Source of the DNA: Flavilitoribacter nigricans DSM 23189 = NBRC 102662
GTDB taxonomy: Bacteria; Bacteroidota; Bacteroidia; Chitinophagales; Saprospiraceae
Direction: 5' to 3'
NCBI RefSeq assembly: GCF_002646595.1
Contig: NZ_PDUD01000037.1
Coordinates: 62,001-126,000, forward strand
DNA length: 64,000 nucleotides
A program made the translations under genes and the position numbers. Shown piece after piece: positions 43,495 through 52,314 of this stretch. The notes beneath the pieces are model-generated. The model was given only the letters and a program-made list of their open reading frames with translations. It was not told where the DNA came from and did no database searches. Position 1 is the stretch's first letter. Each line of letters begins with the position of its first letter.

Positions 43495-45120
43495 TCAGTT
43501 AATATTGCTCATAAAGTCCGTCAGGTCAATTTCCTTATCCAGGCTTAGTTTTTTGCGCAGTCGGTAACGGGACTTATGGACACTGTCTACGGAAATGTGC
43601 ATGAGTCCCGCTATTTCTTTACTCGTCAGTTTCAGTTTGATTAAGGCGCACAATTTTCGTTCTCCCGGTGTCAGATCGGGATAATTGGTGCGGAGTTCCT
43701 GGTAGAATCCATTATTCACGGCAACGAACTGAGCTTCAAAGGCCTTCCAGGCATTTGTGTTGCCGGAGGTTCCCCTTCGCACCAGCTGTTTGATCTCCTG
43801 GAGACTGATCGTCTCCTTTTTTCCGGCCACCCGTGCCTTTAGATCCTGTAGAAATTTATCTTTCTCAAAAAGTTTCAAAGCTGAAGTAGCCAGCTCCCGG
43901 TTTTTCATATTCAGCAACTCCTTATCGGCTTTCCTTTCGAGCTGGATCACACGTTTCTCTACCCGGTGCTTGTGTCGCATATAGTAGAAAAACAGGATGC
44001 CGAACAGGATCAGAGAGCCGGATAGAACGGATATGATAATATTGCGTAAAAACCGGACCCTATTCTCGTGCTCCAACTGGGCGATGCGGTTTTCTTTCAA
44101 TAGCTGCTCCTGTGCCTCCATGGCGTTTCGAAACTCATCCTGAATCTCCAGCAAGGGAATATTGTAGGCACTGCGGCTGTCGAAAAAGCGCTTGTCCAGA
44201 GAGTCAACCGTCCTTAAACTAAGGTATGCCTGACGAAAATTTCTTTGATCAGCATACTGCCTGGCCAGCTTTTCGTGAACCAATACCGAAAAATCCAGAT
44301 GACTGTGGGTAGACCGGGACCACCTCAAGGATTCCTGATAGCACCATTCGCTTTTAGCGTAATTTCCTCCGGCACGATAGGCGTCTCCGAGAAAGCTGTA
44401 GATCAGCACCTGGTAAGTGGGTAATTGCTGCTCGAACCAGGGAAGCAGCGATTCTATTACGGGAATAGCCTGCTTCTCCTGACCGGTTTCCACCTGTATA
44501 AAGGCCTGTTGCATTTGTAAAAATGGTAATCGTATACTACGGTTGACCTCCGTTTTGTAGTACAGGAAACAACTGTCCAGGTAGTTTTGCGCTAGCTCAT
44601 ATTCTCCCAGTTCAGTGAAAGTAGTGCAGAACGAGAGATAGCCACGGGTAAGGGCGGCGCTGTCCATTTGCCCTTTTGCGATCAGCGATTTTTGGAGTTC
44701 CAATGCGGTATTCAGGAAACCAAGGGCTTTTTCACGCCGCTTGTAGAATGCGTAGTAACGACCGATCCTGCGGTAGATCTGCACCTTTAAATTATCCAGC
44801 CGGCCCTCATCCGCGAGTAGGAGCGCTTTCCACAAATGATTATAAGAAGCCCGATAGTTTGCCATATTACCGTAATCGGTTGCCAGATTAAGCAGGGCCT
44901 GGATCGCTTTTGCAGTGTCCTGGCTTGCCATAAATTCTTCGTACAGACCATTTAACAGGCTGATGGAGCTATCCGGGTACTCCAGTCTCAATTTGGAGGC
45001 TGCGGCCAAACGGATGTACCCCAGCGAATCTTCGGAAGCATCGGCGGTTCTGGCGGAAAAAACAAATAGTAAGCAAATTGTCCAGAGGAAAAATCGCATC
45101 TGTCCGGTACTTTTTTTCAT
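43495..45120 (-). CDS. membrane-bound TPR/LuxR-type transcriptional regulator (paralogue 2)
   Basis: A 541-residue regulator with the same architecture as the one at 14236: signal peptide (1-29, RTADA), periplasmic TPR array (~35-335), transmembrane helix (~355-378, NIIISVLSGSLILFGILFFYYM), coiled coil and a C-terminal LuxR-type HTH (~480-535) with LTPGERKLCALIKLKLTSKE and recognition helix SVDSVHKSRYRLRKKL. The HTH is nearly identical to paralogue 1, so both should read the same DNA site. It is divergent from susC, and the tandem TTGTCYAGT site lies 94 bp from its start, the same geometry as for paralogue 1 (98 bp). I infer an oligosaccharide- or SusD-responsive activator of this locus. Confidence 0.9.
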   Translation of the reverse strand: MKKSTGQMRFFLWTICLLFVFSARTADASEDSLGYIRLAAASKLRLEYPDSSISLLNGLYEEFMASQDTAKAIQALLNLATDYGNMANYRASYNHLWKALLLADEGRLDNLKVQIYRRIGRYYAFYKRREKALGFLNTALELQKSLIAKGQMDSAALTRGYLSFCTTFTELGEYELAQNYLDSCFLYYKTEVNRSIRLPFLQMQQAFIQVETGQEKQAIPVIESLLPWFEQQLPTYQVLIYSFLGDAYRAGGNYAKSEWCYQESLRWSRSTHSHLDFSVLVHEKLARQYADQRNFRQAYLSLRTVDSLDKRFFDSRSAYNIPLLEIQDEFRNAMEAQEQLLKENRIAQLEHENRVRFLRNIIISVLSGSLILFGILFFYYMRHKHRVEKRVIQLERKADKELLNMKNRELATSALKLFEKDKFLQDLKARVAGKKETISLQEIKQLVRRGTSGNTNAWKAFEAQFVAVNNGFYQELRTNYPDLTPGERKLCALIKLKLTSKEIAGLMHISVDSVHKSRYRLRKKLSLDKEIDLTDFMSNIN

Positions 45121-45213
45121 GATTTCTTATTGAAAACCCCAGAAAATATAGGTGTTGTCAAATATCCGGCTAAAAACAGACTCCAACCGTAGTCCGGGCA
45201 TATTACTTCTCCG

Positions 45214-45233
45214 TTGTCCAGTTTTTGTCCAGT
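45214..45233 (+). promoter_or_regulatory. tandem TTGTCYAGT operator, susC/regulator-2 divergent region
   Basis: TTGTCCAGT at 45214-45222 and again at 45225-45233, two perfect copies at 11-bp pitch. It points towards susC (200 bp to its ATG) and lies 94 bp from the regulator-2 start. A further single copy TTGTCCAGA lies at 45368-45376, 57 bp before susC. The 312-bp gap also has a 7-bp inverted repeat GTGCATT/AATGCAC. Confidence 0.75.
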
Positions 45234-45432
45234 AGGAAAATATGGAATTTGCCCTATGCTCACCTAATTTTATCCTGATTTTAAACACAAGTGCATTAGA
45301 AAATTTTGGAAATGCACCACGAGGCTTCTCCTAAGTCGTGATTTCAAACTCATCGCCAAAAGGGGGATTGTCCAGAATTTTCGCACCGTCTTATCACTCA
45401 CAATCGAAACTTTTTCAGCAAAAATTTGGATC

Positions 45433-48400
45433 ATGACAAGACATCGAACTCATCTGCAGCAAATTTTATGGCTGTTTTTTGGCTTGTGCGTAACGACTGG
45501 CTTGTTCGGCCAGCAGCGCATCAGCGGCCTGGTAACGGATACCGACCGTAATCCGCTCATCGGAGTAAATATCATGGAGGCGGGTACCAATAATGGTACC
45601 GTTACTGATTTTGACGGGACCTACGAACTGACCGTCGGGGAGAACGCCAGTCTTACCTTTAGTTATACCGGCTACCAGAGCCAGACGGTCGAAACCCAGG
45701 GACGTAGTAGTATTGACCTGCAATTGTCCGAAGGCGCCCTGCTGGATGAAGTAGTGGTGGTCGGCTACGGACGGGAAAAAAAATCTACCCTGACCGGCGC
45801 GGTCGCTTCGATCGACAATAAGCAGTTGACCAGCGTTCCCGTGGCCAACTCGGCAAACCTGCTGGCGGGTAGGGTGCCGGGAGTAATGACACGGCAGAAT
45901 TCCGGACTGCCGGGCTCGGAAAATACGCAGATCCGCATCCGGGGTTATGCCGGAGCACCGCTCGTACTGGTGGATGGTATCCAGGCTTCCTTTGACCGCA
46001 TTGACCCGAATGACATTGAATCCATTACGGTACTCAAAGATGCCGCTGCGGCTGTCTACGGGGCCCGCGCGGGGAACGGTGTGATCCTGGTGACGACCAA
46101 GCGGGGACGGGAAGGCCCGGCCCGCATTACTTACAATGGTAGTTATACCTCAATGTCGGCCTCCAGGCTTTTTCAACAGGTAAATACCACCCAATACGTT
46201 GAGTTGGTCCGGGAATCCGATCTGCTGGACGGAGCCGGACTGGATGCCACCTTCTCCGAAGAGGACTTACAGAAATTTGCCAATAAGGAGCGGGGATACG
46301 AAGGTGGAGACTGGATCAATGGGCTAATTAAGAACAATGCCCCGATGCACCAGCATAATTTGAGCGTATCCGGTGGTAACGAAGATGTGAAGTATTTTAC
46401 TTCCTTCGGATACATGGATCAGGAAAGTTACTTCAGATCGAGGGATTATGATTACGGCAGATATAACGCCAGATCAAACATTGACGCCCGGATCAATGAC
46501 AACCTGAGCTTTAACCTGGACCTTTCCTACCGCTTCGAAAAGACGGAAAGGCCAAGTAATAATATCGACGCCCTAATGGTAGAGCTCGCCACGACCCGCC
46601 CGACCTTTCCGACTTCGCTGCCCGATCCGTCGATCGGAGAAGCATTTTCCGGATTTTCCCAGAGAAATCCGATCTCGACCAGTAAGCGTTCCAATGCCGG
46701 TTTTTGGGATCGGGATGAGGACGTGATCCAGGGAAGGTTGGGAATTAACTACGATCTGCCGTTCGTTACCGGGCTGTCGGCTAAAGCTGAAGTGGGCCTC
46801 ACCAGATACAACCGGGCGATAAAGTCCTTTGCAAAGCCTACTGATCTGTACGAATACCAACCGGAAACGGAAACCTATCTGTACCAGGCTACCCAGCGCG
46901 GAGTGTCGTCCATCTCGGAAAGCCAGTTCCGGAGAACTCAGTTCTATCCGCTGCTGTCTCTGACCTTCGACCGGACTTTCGGCGATCACGATATCAAGGC
47001 ATTAGCCCTGTACGAACAGATCACCAGGAAGTTCAGTAATTTCAGTGCCGGCCGACTGGATCTACTGTCCTTTGCCATTCCCGAACTCTTTATCGGCTCC
47101 CAGAATAATCAGACCAATAACGGCTTCTCGGGATCGGATATCGGTCGGAAAAGTTATGTGGGTCGACTCAATTATTCGTTTAAGGATAAATACCTTTTTG
47201 AAGCTACCTTTCGGGCGGATGGTAACGTGTTGTTCTCCCCGCAAACCAGATGGGGGTATTTCCCCAGTCTCTCTGCCGGTTGGGTGATTTCGGAAGACCT
47301 GAATCTGGGAACGGGTAGCACCGTCGACTTTCTGAAATTGCGGGCGTCTTATTCTCAACTGGGAGACGATACCGCTAACGGACTTACTGGTTTTGATTAT
47401 TTGACGGGATTTGAACTGCAGGATCCGTTCATTCTGGGGGATGGTGTGGCACAACCGACTATCCGGACCAGAGGTCTGGTCAATCCACTGCTCACCTGGG
47501 AAGAAATGACGGTTTACAACATCGGCCTGGAAACCCGCCTGTGGAACGGCAAACTGTCACTGGAAACCGAACTGTTTTACCGCAAACGGGAGGGGATAAT
47601 CGCGCAGAATATCGAAGACGTTCCTTCTACCTTTGGCGCAAATCTACCGGTGGTCAATATCAATAGTCAGGATAATCGGGGTATAGAAATATCCGCCGTT
47701 TATCAGGAGCGTATCGGTGATTTCCGCATAGAGCTGGCTCCTAATTTTTCACTGGCCCGTTCCAAATGGCTGGAAGTGAAGAGCCAGGAAGCCTTTGAAG
47801 ACCCTGATCAAAAGAGACTATTTGAACTGGATGGAAAAAACGTAAACCGCTTTGTCGGCTATGTAGCGGACGGCATCTTTATGTCCCAGCAGGAGATCGA
47901 CAATCATCCGGTTATTCAGGATGATAATGAGAACCTCACCCTGCGACCGGGCGATATCAGATACAAAGACCTGGATGGCGACGGAATCATTACTTTCCGT
48001 GATCAGGACGTGATCGCCTTCGCTACGGGTATCCCGGAAATGGTGTTTGGGATGAACATTGGGATGTCCTACAAAAACTTTCGACTCAGTGCTTTGCTCC
48101 AGGGGGCTTCCCGCTTTGCGATCAATATCAGCGGTGCTGCCCGGACCATGTTTAGTAATCAGTCCATTCCGCTGACTTACCACTACGACCTGAGATGGCA
48201 GCCGGATCCGAATAATCCGTCCGTTAACATCAATCCCGATGCAGCCTTGCCGGCCGCTTCCCAGTCTCCAAGTTTCAACAACAATCGCAATTCCGACTTC
48301 TGGGTGAAGGACGTGACTTACTTTCGACTCAAAAACCTCAACCTTTCCTATTCCTTGCCCAACACGGTACTCGGCAATTCGGGCATCAAGCAGGCCGAGG

Positions 48401-48546
48401 TGTATGTGGCGGGTGAGAATCTGTTGTTGCTAACTAATCTCGGGATTTACGACCGCTCGTTCGATCCGGAGTTTCAGCCCGGCTCCCCGACCAACCGCCT
48501 GCCGATTACCAGATCGGTCGCTTTCGGATTAAGGATTTCATTATGA
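45433..48546 (+). CDS. susC: SusC/RagA-type TonB-dependent outer-membrane transporter
   Basis: A 1037-residue outer-membrane importer of oligosaccharides driven by TonB. Order: signal peptide (1-27), carboxypeptidase-D regulatory-like domain (~28-108, GLVTDTDRNPLIGVNIMEAGTNNGTVTDFDGTYEL), plug (~112-225 with VVVVGYGREKKSTLTGAVASI and GARAGNGVILVTTKRG), then the beta-barrel, ending in the hydrophobic strand SVAFGLRISL. It is coupled to the SusD-like gene (stop at 48544-48546) and forms the glycan uptake complex with it. It is preceded by the tandem operator and is divergent from the TPR/LuxR regulator. The exact glycan is not readable from SusC. Confidence 0.96.
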   Translation: MTRHRTHLQQILWLFFGLCVTTGLFGQQRISGLVTDTDRNPLIGVNIMEAGTNNGTVTDFDGTYELTVGENASLTFSYTGYQSQTVETQGRSSIDLQLSEGALLDEVVVVGYGREKKSTLTGAVASIDNKQLTSVPVANSANLLAGRVPGVMTRQNSGLPGSENTQIRIRGYAGAPLVLVDGIQASFDRIDPNDIESITVLKDAAAAVYGARAGNGVILVTTKRGREGPARITYNGSYTSMSASRLFQQVNTTQYVELVRESDLLDGAGLDATFSEEDLQKFANKERGYEGGDWINGLIKNNAPMHQHNLSVSGGNEDVKYFTSFGYMDQESYFRSRDYDYGRYNARSNIDARINDNLSFNLDLSYRFEKTERPSNNIDALMVELATTRPTFPTSLPDPSIGEAFSGFSQRNPISTSKRSNAGFWDRDEDVIQGRLGINYDLPFVTGLSAKAEVGLTRYNRAIKSFAKPTDLYEYQPETETYLYQATQRGVSSISESQFRRTQFYPLLSLTFDRTFGDHDIKALALYEQITRKFSNFSAGRLDLLSFAIPELFIGSQNNQTNNGFSGSDIGRKSYVGRLNYSFKDKYLFEATFRADGNVLFSPQTRWGYFPSLSAGWVISEDLNLGTGSTVDFLKLRASYSQLGDDTANGLTGFDYLTGFELQDPFILGDGVAQPTIRTRGLVNPLLTWEEMTVYNIGLETRLWNGKLSLETELFYRKREGIIAQNIEDVPSTFGANLPVVNINSQDNRGIEISAVYQERIGDFRIELAPNFSLARSKWLEVKSQEAFEDPDQKRLFELDGKNVNRFVGYVADGIFMSQQEIDNHPVIQDDNENLTLRPGDIRYKDLDGDGIITFRDQDVIAFATGIPEMVFGMNIGMSYKNFRLSALLQGASRFAINISGAARTMFSNQSIPLTYHYDLRWQPDPNNPSVNINPDAALPAASQSPSFNNNRNSDFWVKDVTYFRLKNLNLSYSLPNTVLGNSGIKQAEVYVAGENLLLLTNLGIYDRSFDPEFQPGSPTNRLPITRSVAFGLRISL

Positions 48547-48572
48547 TCAATACAAAAGACAAGCTTACCAAT

Positions 48573-50360
48573 ATGAAAAAGTTATTCTTCTTAATACTGG
48601 GTTTGGGTACGATCTTTTCCTGCGAAGATCCTTTCGAACTCACACCAACTGATATTATTTCCGAAAACGTTGTTTTCGAGGATGAAGGTCTGGTCAATGC
48701 CTATCTCCACGATCTGTACAACAGAACTCAGTTTCACATGACCTCCGGTGGGACCAACATCAATATGGGTTTTATTAATTCCTGGGGGGGAGAACACCGG
48801 AATTTCGCCCCCTGGCAGGCCGCCTTCGGCGAGGTGACGAATACACCCTACGACGAAAATGGCGCCCGCCTGCTCGACTACTGGCCTTACGATAATATCA
48901 GAGATATCAACGTGCTTATCGGGAACCTGGGAAGATCTACTACCCTCGATCCGGAATTTGTGACCCAAAAGTCGGCCGAAGCCCGCTTCATCCGGGCCTG
49001 GGAATACTTCGAAATGGTTAAGCGTTTCGGTGGAGTACCGATCGTCACGGAGGCCCTGGATATCGATGCTTCCGAGTCGGAATTGTTCGTGTCCAGAAAC
49101 TCCGAAAAAGAAGTATACGATTTCATCGGTTCGGAATTGGATGCGATTGCAGCGATCCTGTCGGAAAGTGCTGAAGAGACCGGTGTGGCGAGCAAGTGGG
49201 CCGCCCTGGCCTTAAAAAGTCGGGCGATGCTTTATGCCGCCAGCGTGGCCCGGTTCGGAACCGAACAGCTCAACGGATTACTGGGGTTCCCCTCAGGCGA
49301 TGCTGTGGGCTACTACCAGCAGTCGATGGCCGCTTCGCGGGAAATTATGGATAACGGCCCCTTTTCACTGTATCAGAAAAATCCGGATAAGGTGCAAAAC
49401 CTGATCGACCTCTTTTTGGATGAAACGGGCAATCCGGAAGCGATCTTTGTGGAAAAATACGAATTTGAAGCCGGTAAGAGCCATGCTTTCGATATTACCG
49501 GTACACCGGCCGGGTTTGGATTCGCCTGGAATTCCAACTATCCGGTCTACCTGGAAACGATGGAGAAATTTGATTTTATCGACGGCGCCTCCGGCAAAAT
49601 GGACCCAGCGATGTACGACGGCGAAACGCCATTCGATCCCGCCCGCTTCTTTGGGGAACGAGACCCGCGCTTCCGGGCCTGGATCTTTTACCCGGAGTCG
49701 ACCTTCAAAGGTCAACCGGTATATTTTCACACCAGTACCCAATACACCGATCCGGCGGACGGCACCCGAAAAACTACCTCTAAACAATCGGGCTTCATCA
49801 TTCCCGGTTCGGACGGTTTTCCCGGGGCCTGTCATCCCCGACATGCTTACGCCGGCGGTAATAATCCGACAGGACTGTTACGCCGAAAGCACATCAATCC
49901 CGCCACGCCCGATGCCACGGCTTCAAGTACGGACTGGATCATCATCCGCTTAGCCGAAATTTTACTCAACTATGCAGAGGCTGCCTTCTATCTGGGAGAC
50001 CCCAACGGCGATATGGCCGATGTGTTCAATCAGGTCAGAGACCGGGCGGGCATGCCGAGCTTATCCGTGGAGGAGATTACCGAGGATAAGATCCGTCAGG
50101 AAAGACAGGTGGAGCTGGCTTTTGAAGAGCACGTATTCTGGGATCTGAGAAGATGGCGCATTGCCGTGGAGGAACTGGATAATAAACCGCGTCATAAAAC
50201 AACCTGGATCAAGGACTACGATACGGGCATGTACTATCTGAATATGGAACACGGTGACAAGGGAAGGGTGCGCCTTCATCCGGAACGCAATTATTACTAT
50301 GCACTGGGTTTGGGCCGCATCGCGGATAATCCTAATCTGGTGGAGAACCCCGGTTACTAG
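48573..50360 (+). CDS. susD: SusD/RagB-type glycan-binding lipoprotein
   Basis: A 595-residue outer-membrane lipoprotein (MKKLFFLILGLGTIFSC, lipobox Cys ~17) that caps the SusC barrel and binds glycan. Family signs are VNAYLHDLYNRTQF, AEARFIRAWEYFEMVKRFGGVPIVTEAL, WAALALKSRAMLYAAS, RLAEILLNYAEAAFYLGD and VELAFEEHVFWDLRRWRI. The start at 48573 gives the proper signal peptide; an ATG at 48543 overlapping the susC stop would add 10 polar residues and may be used for coupling. A hairpin follows before the enzyme genes. Confidence 0.95.
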   Translation: MKKLFFLILGLGTIFSCEDPFELTPTDIISENVVFEDEGLVNAYLHDLYNRTQFHMTSGGTNINMGFINSWGGEHRNFAPWQAAFGEVTNTPYDENGARLLDYWPYDNIRDINVLIGNLGRSTTLDPEFVTQKSAEARFIRAWEYFEMVKRFGGVPIVTEALDIDASESELFVSRNSEKEVYDFIGSELDAIAAILSESAEETGVASKWAALALKSRAMLYAASVARFGTEQLNGLLGFPSGDAVGYYQQSMAASREIMDNGPFSLYQKNPDKVQNLIDLFLDETGNPEAIFVEKYEFEAGKSHAFDITGTPAGFGFAWNSNYPVYLETMEKFDFIDGASGKMDPAMYDGETPFDPARFFGERDPRFRAWIFYPESTFKGQPVYFHTSTQYTDPADGTRKTTSKQSGFIIPGSDGFPGACHPRHAYAGGNNPTGLLRRKHINPATPDATASSTDWIIIRLAEILLNYAEAAFYLGDPNGDMADVFNQVRDRAGMPSLSVEEITEDKIRQERQVELAFEEHVFWDLRRWRIAVEELDNKPRHKTTWIKDYDTGMYYLNMEHGDKGRVRLHPERNYYYALGLGRIADNPNLVENPGY

Positions 50361-50422
50361 CCTCTCCGTTAAAGAAAATACCTACACGGCGAGACAAAAT
50401 GACCAACTGTAAATCCGGGTAC

Positions 50423-50452
50423 GGGGAGGCCGAAAGATCAATCGGTCTCCCC
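50423..50452 (+). terminator. hairpin between susD and the downstream enzyme genes
   Basis: An 11-bp stem with one G-U pair (GGGGAGGCCGA at 50423-50433 with TCGGTCTCCCC at 50442-50452) and an 8-nt loop. No T-run follows. In Bacteroidota susCD units such a hairpin often lowers read-through into the enzyme genes or protects the susCD message 3' end. Confidence 0.5.
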
Positions 50453-50499
50453 CCATGCCCGATCGCCTGCTTACTTCACATGAATTTAAACCGTGATCT

Positions 50500-52314
50500 A
50501 TGAGATTCTATTTGGGCTGGTGTCTGATCTATGCCCTGAATATCTCCCTGCCGGCTCAATCCGAAAGTAGTCGTTCCGAGGTGAGCATCAGTGGCGAATT
50601 AAAGAAATGGCACAAAGTCACACTTAGCTTTGCCGGACCCGAAACGGATGAAATGCATACCTACAATCCGTTCCTGAACTACCGGCTGAATGTCGTTTTC
50701 CGCTACGGCCCAAAAACTTATATCGTTCCGGGATACTTTGCCGGAGACGGTCGGGCCGGCGAGACGTCGGCTACCGGGGGGGATCAATGGCGGGTCCACT
50801 TTGCACCGGATGAAACAGGGACATGGGAATACGAAGTTTTCTTCCGAAAAGGCCCCAATGTAGCCGTATCGAAGGAGCAGTTGCCGGGTATCAGCGGTGG
50901 CTTTATGGATGGATTAAGGGGGCAGTTTACCGTTGCCGATACCGATAAACGGGGCCGGGATCTTCGGGGGAAAGGTCGTTTGCAATTCGTGCACCAGACC
51001 TATTTGCAATTTGCCGAAACCGGCGAATATTTCCTCAAGGCCGGAGTGGACGCTCCCGAGAACCTGTTGGCTTACGCCGATTTCGACGGAAATTTCAAGA
51101 CGGACGGTCACCGGGATGACTTTATAAAAAAATGGGAAGCACACGTAGCCGACTGGCGGGAGGGAGATCCCAGCTGGCAGAACGGTAAGGGCAAGGGCCT
51201 GATCGGCGGGATCAATTACCTGGCGGAAAAGGGCCTCAATGCTTTCTCTTTTCTCACCCTGAATATCGCCGGGGATGATCGCAATGTTTTTCCCTATGTT
51301 CATTACGACAACTACGAGCGGATGGATATCTCTAAACTGGATCAATGGGAGATTATCTTTGAACATGCCGATCAATTGGGACACTTTCTACATTTTAAAA
51401 CTTCCGAGGCGGAAAACCAGGGCTTGCTGGATAACGGCGATCTGGGACCGCAACGCAAGCTGTACTATCGCGAACTGATCGCCCGCTTCGGTCACCACCT
51501 GGCCCTCAACTGGAATATCGGCGAAGAGAACGGTCGCTGGATGAAGGAAGATGTGACACCCTGGCAAACCACTACCCAACGACTGGCCTGTGCCCGCTTT
51601 TTCTACGATAATGATCCGTACCGGCACCACGTCGTGATCCACAATGGACAGGCATTTTATGATCTGCTCGGGCCGGAATCAAAATATACGGGACTATCGA
51701 TTCAAACCAACCGGGAGGATTTTGCCAATGTACACGGCAGTGTGCTGCGGTGGCGTAACCTGGCAAAAGCGGCCAAAAAGGTTTGGGCCAATGCCGTGGA
51801 CGAACCCGGTGATCACCGGTACTCGCTGGTGCCCGACAAGATCAATCCGCAACACGACAATGCCCGGCAAAATGCACTTTGGGGAGCCTTGATGGCCGGC
51901 GCCTGGGGCATCGAATGGTACTTCGGTTACGAACATGAGCACTCCGACCTGACTTGCGAAGACTGGCGCAGCCGGGATAAAATGTGGGATCAGTGCGTGT
52001 ATGCGCTGTCGTTTTTTGGAGACAACGGGATCCCTTACTGGAAGATGGAGCCGAACGATCTACTAACCGCAAACGATGATTTTGTATTGGCTGCCGGCAC
52101 CGAGGAACTGGTCGTTTTTCAAAAAATGGGAACAAAGCAGAAGACGATCATCCCGGAATTATCCGGTACCTACATGATCCGCTGGTTTAATCCCCGAAAT
52201 GGTCGGTTCATCGGATCGCCGCAGCAAATCACCGCCGCCGGTAGCCTGGATCCCGGATGGCCGCCGACAGAGCGGAAGCAGGATTGGGTACTGTGGATAA
52301 AAAGACAACCATGA
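50500..52314 (+). CDS. DUF5060 / collagenase-like glycoside hydrolase
   Basis: A 604-residue exported protein: signal peptide (1-20, LPAQ), DUF5060 beta-sandwich (~28-150, KKWHKVTLSFAGP, WRVHFAPDETGTWEYEVFF), a TIM-barrel-like central domain (~165-510) with NAFSFLTLNIAGDD, HHLALNWNIGEENGRW (the Glu pair is in the place of a catalytic acid in clan-A-like barrels), WANAVDEPGDHRY and AWGIEWYFGYEHEHSD, and a C-terminal 'collagen-binding'-type beta module (~515-600, WFNPRNGRFIGSPQQI). Related proteins include putative endo-acting galactan-degrading enzymes; the activity here is unassigned. It is the most likely endo-hydrolase of the locus. Its last codons overlap the sulfatase start at 52311. Confidence 0.72.
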   Translation: MRFYLGWCLIYALNISLPAQSESSRSEVSISGELKKWHKVTLSFAGPETDEMHTYNPFLNYRLNVVFRYGPKTYIVPGYFAGDGRAGETSATGGDQWRVHFAPDETGTWEYEVFFRKGPNVAVSKEQLPGISGGFMDGLRGQFTVADTDKRGRDLRGKGRLQFVHQTYLQFAETGEYFLKAGVDAPENLLAYADFDGNFKTDGHRDDFIKKWEAHVADWREGDPSWQNGKGKGLIGGINYLAEKGLNAFSFLTLNIAGDDRNVFPYVHYDNYERMDISKLDQWEIIFEHADQLGHFLHFKTSEAENQGLLDNGDLGPQRKLYYRELIARFGHHLALNWNIGEENGRWMKEDVTPWQTTTQRLACARFFYDNDPYRHHVVIHNGQAFYDLLGPESKYTGLSIQTNREDFANVHGSVLRWRNLAKAAKKVWANAVDEPGDHRYSLVPDKINPQHDNARQNALWGALMAGAWGIEWYFGYEHEHSDLTCEDWRSRDKMWDQCVYALSFFGDNGIPYWKMEPNDLLTANDDFVLAAGTEELVVFQKMGTKQKTIIPELSGTYMIRWFNPRNGRFIGSPQQITAAGSLDPGWPPTERKQDWVLWIKRQP

